A model generated the notes under the pieces. The model ran no database searches. It was not told the origin of the DNA and saw only the letters and a program-made list of their open reading frames with translations. DNA of 8,606 nt from the NCBI GenBank assembly GCA_043772865.1, contig JAYVFU010000218.1, positions 1-8,606 on the forward strand, in the 5' to 3' direction. The stretch is from JACMMS01 sp043772865 (lineage in GTDB: Bacteria; Pseudomonadota; Gammaproteobacteria; Burkholderiales; Methylophilaceae). The position numbers and the translations under genes were made by a program. Positions 6,064-8,606 of this stretch are shown here, piece after piece. How positions within the stretch are numbered: position 1 is the stretch's first letter; each line of letters starts with the position of its first letter.

Positions 6064-6915
6064 TTAAAGTAGCACATGAAGTGGTGTGCATAAATCACCA
6101 TAGTTTGGTAATATTTTTGGTAGTATTTCTAGTGCATTCTTAGTAGTAATATCAGTCACTTGCGTCAAATTTAAGCTCCTTAAATCAGCTAACACTTGTG
6201 CAATTTTAATTAGCTCATTTGGGCTATTGCGGGCTTTTATTTCCATTGGATTTTGTGTCGTTTGCGTGAGCCAAATGGGTGGAATATCTGGTGCATCCGT
6301 CTCCAATACAATCGCTTCCATAGGCAAAGTTTGCGCTAATGCGCGTATTTTTAGTGCGCGCGGATAAGTCATTGCACCACCAAAACCAAGCTTAAAACCC
6401 AGCTTGATAAATTCATCTGCTTGCTGGCGACTACCGTTAAATGCGTGAGCAATGCCACCTTTGACTTTAATTTTCCTACAATATTTGAGCACATCATCTA
6501 CTGCGCGGCGCACATGCAAAATGACGGGTAAATCAAACGCTTGCGCAAGTTTAAGTTGTTCAGTAAAAAAATAAATTTGCTGATCACGATTTTCGGTGGT
6601 CACAAAAAAATCCAAGCCAATTTCTCCGATGGCAACGGGCGGCTTATTAAATGTCATCGCTTGTTCTAGCAAAACTTTTAGCGCGGTAATATCTTGTGTT
6701 TGCGATTGATTAACATACATTGGGTGTATGCCAAGTGCATAGTGTACGTGCGCATGCTTTTGCGCTAAGTTAAACACCGCCTCAAAATTAGTTTGATACA
6801 CAGAAGGTACAACAATACCCGCAACACCTTGCGTACGCGCATGATTAGCTACCACATCGCGATCCGCATCGAACTCAACAGCATCAAGATGACAATGGGT
6901 ATCGATCAGCATCAT
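6064..6915 (-). CDS. TatD-family metal-dependent hydrolase (YjjV-like)
   Basis: Amidohydrolase-fold TIM-barrel protein of 283 residues; characterised TatD relatives are Mg-dependent 3'-5' DNases acting on DNA, and deoxyribonuclease activity is the usual prediction. Metal-site residues are all present: DTHCHLD (His7, His9), GEIGLDFF (Glu98), LHVRRA (His134), AHAFNGS (His157) and LETDAPDIPP (Asp207). GGAMTYPRA and the general sequence resemble E. coli YjjV more than TatD itself. I place the start at ATG 6913–6915, directly followed by a second ATG at 6910–6912, because the family begins at MLIDxHCHLD. The longer frame to 6963 would overlap ribD by 44 bp with no family support. The gene begins 4 nt after the ribD stop and lacks a clear Shine-Dalgarno, which suggests translational coupling to ribD. 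The cellular substrate is unknown. Confidence 0.93.
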   Translation of the reverse strand: MMLIDTHCHLDAVEFDADRDVVANHARTQGVAGIVVPSVYQTNFEAVFNLAQKHAHVHYALGIHPMYVNQSQTQDITALKVLLEQAMTFNKPPVAIGEIGLDFFVTTENRDQQIYFFTEQLKLAQAFDLPVILHVRRAVDDVLKYCRKIKVKGGIAHAFNGSRQQADEFIKLGFKLGFGGAMTYPRALKIRALAQTLPMEAIVLETDAPDIPPIWLTQTTQNPMEIKARNSPNELIKIAQVLADLRSLNLTQVTDITTKNALEILPKILPNYGDLCTPLHVLL

Positions 6916-6919
6916 AGAT

Positions 6920-8044
6920 TTAATTAAATGTAGGCTTAAATCGCAAACGTAGGTCTTGATCAATCTTTAATACATCAAGCAGTTCCAATTGTATGCGTTG
7001 CTGCATATTGCTTAAGCTAGGTATTGCAAACATCCCTAATGCTTGGTTGCCCATAATAATAGGCGCTTGATACACAATCAGCTCGTCTATCAGATTTTGC
7101 GTGAGTAAAGCGCCATTGAGCCCTTGCCCAGCCTCTACCATCAAGTCGTTAAAGCCACGCGCCGCAAGTGCCTGCAATAGGCTTTTAAGGCACACTTTGC
7201 CAGCATGGTCAGATATTTGTAATAGCTCAACATTATCTGCAAAAAATTGTGTAGATTTTTGGCTAGCGTTGTTGGCATAAGCGAGCAGTGTTTTATCGTT
7301 TTTTAGTATCAAAGCGTTTGGTGAAATAGCTAATTGACTATCGACCACTACGCGCAATGGCTGGCGGATGTTTTCAGTTGAATTTAGGCGTACATTCATA
7401 CGCGGATTATCCGCTAACACCGTGCCTGAGCCAGTTAAAATAGCGCAAGATTGCGCGCGCCAGTGTTGCACATCTAAACGTGCGGCTTCACCTGTAATCC
7501 ATTTACTTTCGCCATTGGCAAGCGCGGTACGCCCATCTAAACTAGCAGCAATTTTACTGCGCACATAAGGCAGGCCGCGCGTCATTCGTGAAACAAACCC
7601 TACATTTAATGTGCGTGCTTCAGCTTCCATCACGCCTACCGTCACTGCGATATGGTGCTGTTTTAATAATGCGATACCGCGACCAGCCACTTGTGGATTG
7701 GGGTCTTGCATGGCAATAATGACGCGCGCCACACCTGCTTTTACCAGTGCATCAGCACATGGTGGTGTACAACCAAAATGACTGCAAGGCTCTAAAGTGA
7801 CATAGACCTCTGCTCCTGTAAGATCATTGTGACCCGCCGTTTGTGCTTGGCGTAAAGCATGTACCTCAGCATGTGGCTCACCCGCTTTTAAATGCGCACC
7901 AGTACCTATTACCAGCCCATTTTTAACAATCACACAACCTACGCGCGGGTTTGGGCTCGTGCTGTATAAACCCTGCTGGGCAAGCTGCAAAGCTTGCGCC
8001 ATATATTGATAATCTAGCCGTGGTGGAGATACTTCGAGACTCAT
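6920..8044 (-). CDS. ribD: Bifunctional riboflavin biosynthesis protein (pyrimidine deaminase / uracil reductase)
   Basis: Catalyses two consecutive riboflavin steps: deamination of 2,5-diamino-6-ribosylamino-pyrimidinone 5'-phosphate, then NADPH-dependent reduction of the ribosyl side chain. The 374-residue length is normal. The N-terminal cytidine-deaminase-like domain has SPNPRVGCVIV (30–40), HAEVHA with zinc ligand His58 and catalytic Glu60, and PCSHFGCTPPCADAL with zinc ligands Cys87 and Cys96. The C-terminal DHFR-like reductase domain starts near 158 with KIAASLDGRTA (164–174), WITG, DNPRMNVR and VEAGQGLNGALL (303–314). ATG at 8042–8044 fits the usual N-terminus with DYQYMAQAL; a later Met15 would remove it. 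No Shine-Dalgarno is obvious. It sits in an nrdR–ribD order common in proteobacteria, with one small gene in between. No FMN riboswitch is visible upstream, and no other rib gene is present. Confidence 0.97.
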   Translation of the reverse strand: MSLEVSPPRLDYQYMAQALQLAQQGLYSTSPNPRVGCVIVKNGLVIGTGAHLKAGEPHAEVHALRQAQTAGHNDLTGAEVYVTLEPCSHFGCTPPCADALVKAGVARVIIAMQDPNPQVAGRGIALLKQHHIAVTVGVMEAEARTLNVGFVSRMTRGLPYVRSKIAASLDGRTALANGESKWITGEAARLDVQHWRAQSCAILTGSGTVLADNPRMNVRLNSTENIRQPLRVVVDSQLAISPNALILKNDKTLLAYANNASQKSTQFFADNVELLQISDHAGKVCLKSLLQALAARGFNDLMVEAGQGLNGALLTQNLIDELIVYQAPIIMGNQALGMFAIPSLSNMQQRIQLELLDVLKIDQDLRLRFKPTFN

Positions 8045-8090
8045 ATGTTTAGGCGTATATTCAAAGTGCCGTCAGTTCATAATATGCTAA

Positions 8091-8468
8091 TTAATGATGC
8101 GCAATACGGCTATGCGTAAGCAAATTTTGTTCATCAAAGTAAATACGTAAGCCATACACAGCGTGCATGCACATGCCAAGCTCATATTCAATCGCATCAG
8201 GGTCTTCAAAGGTGGGTCTACCCAATAATTGCATGACATTATTACGCGGCATGTTTTTAGCTAACACTTCTTGTTGTAAATAATATGCCATATCGCCACG
8301 GTGACAATCTTCACCCGTTGCACTTGGGTTAGTCATCCAAGCGATTTGGTCGAATTTTTTGTCGCCAAATACCATCTTATCTTGCATGATCCACCAACCA
8401 AAAAACACCACAGTAATAATGACGGTAATTACAACCAATGCCATTGAGAAGAAATTAATAAGCTTCAT
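8091..8468 (-). CDS. Small membrane-anchored protein of unknown function, BamE/SmpA-like C-terminus
   Basis: I do not recognise a named family. The 125-residue product starts with one hydrophobic segment (about residues 6–28) after a single Lys, so an inner-membrane anchor with the rest in the periplasm is likely; there is no lipobox Cys. The soluble part has NNVMQLLGRPT (76–86) followed by IEYELGMCMHAVYGLRIYFDEQNLL, which resembles the pattern of BamE/SmpA-type domains: helix, LGxPT turn, then strands ending in a F-D-x-x-x-L hairpin. Cys55 and Cys100 could form a disulfide. ATG at 8466–8468 has a strong AGGAG 5 nt upstream. It lies 43 bp after nrdR and 46 bp before ribD on the same strand, so co-transcription is likely. 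Similarity to BamE is from pattern reading only, and a role in outer-membrane assembly is not implied. Confidence 0.85.
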   Translation of the reverse strand: MKLINFFSMALVVITVIITVVFFGWWIMQDKMVFGDKKFDQIAWMTNPSATGEDCHRGDMAYYLQQEVLAKNMPRNNVMQLLGRPTFEDPDAIEYELGMCMHAVYGLRIYFDEQNLLTHSRIAHH

Positions 8469-8511
8469 ATTGTCTCCTGTAGATTTTTATTTAGGTGCAT
8501 GATGATTAAGC

Positions 8512-8606
8512 TTAAACATCAGAACGGCGCTTTGTGTATGGGCTAGGCTTATCTAAATCGCGGATTGCCTCCTGAAAATCATCTACATCAGAAAAACTAC
8601 GATAGA
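8512..8606 (-). CDS. nrdR: C-terminal end of transcriptional repressor NrdR, partial
   Basis: The last 30 codons of a gene entering from the high end of the window, ending at TAA 8512–8514. The visible start, YRSFSDVDDFQEAIRDLD, matches the conserved C-terminal VYRSFxDxxxF of NrdR (E. coli has VYRSFEDIKEF near its end), followed by a short charged tail KPSPYTKRRSDV. NrdR is the zinc-finger/ATP-cone repressor that senses ATP/dATP and shuts off ribonucleotide reductase genes by binding NrdR boxes. The zinc finger and the ATP-cone are outside the window. The position directly upstream of the ribD cluster is the usual proteobacterial context and supports the call. Confidence 0.85.
   Translation of the reverse strand, partial: YRSFSDVDDFQEAIRDLDKPSPYTKRRSDV

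Noticed and set aside
6916..6963. Longer TatD start at 6963 overlapping ribD
   Set aside because: The family starts at MLIDTHCHLD; the extra residues resemble no TatD sequence and are the ribD 3' end in another frame.

Overview
The window looks like chromosome from an AT-rich betaproteobacterium. A methylotroph of the Methylophilaceae type is my best guess, inferred from protein flavour, base composition and the nrdR–ribD neighbourhood; no rRNA or other taxonomic marker is present. Every protein gene lies on the minus strand, so transcription runs from high to low coordinates. There is no prophage, CRISPR array, insertion sequence or tRNA.

Layout, in the direction of transcription. (1) 8606–6064: the last 30 codons of nrdR, a small membrane-anchored protein of unknown function with a BamE-like C-terminus, ribD (bifunctional riboflavin enzyme) and a TatD/YjjV-like metal-dependent hydrolase. 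These are closely spaced and probably one operon. (2) 6063–5763: an AT-rich gap with one perfect and two imperfect DnaA-box-like 9-mers. (3) 5762–3765: mtnA (methylthioribose-1-phosphate isomerase) and a FucA/Ald2-type class II aldolase. Together they would take 5-methylthioribose-1-P (or 5-deoxyribose-1-P) to dihydroxyacetone phosphate plus an aldehyde, which is the core of the DHAP shunt. A REP/dRS3-like inverted repeat lies between the two genes. (4) 3764–3148: a gap holding a candidate structured RNA of about 190 nt on the plus strand, possibly 6S RNA. (5) 3147–2016: an M48-family lipoprotein metalloprotease broken by a single-base frameshift. (6) 2015–1467: a gap with a long imperfect inverted repeat just after the protease gene, a small GC-rich REP-like hairpin, and the likely pyrG promoter. 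(7) 1466–1: pyrG (CTP synthase), which runs off the low end with about 488 codons visible.

Functionally the window is mostly housekeeping metabolism: pyrimidine nucleotides, riboflavin, SAM by-product salvage and ribonucleotide reductase control. I see no clearly new multi-gene system. The items most worth checking are the candidate RNA, the frameshifted protease, the two-gene salvage module with its repeat, and the DnaA-box cluster.
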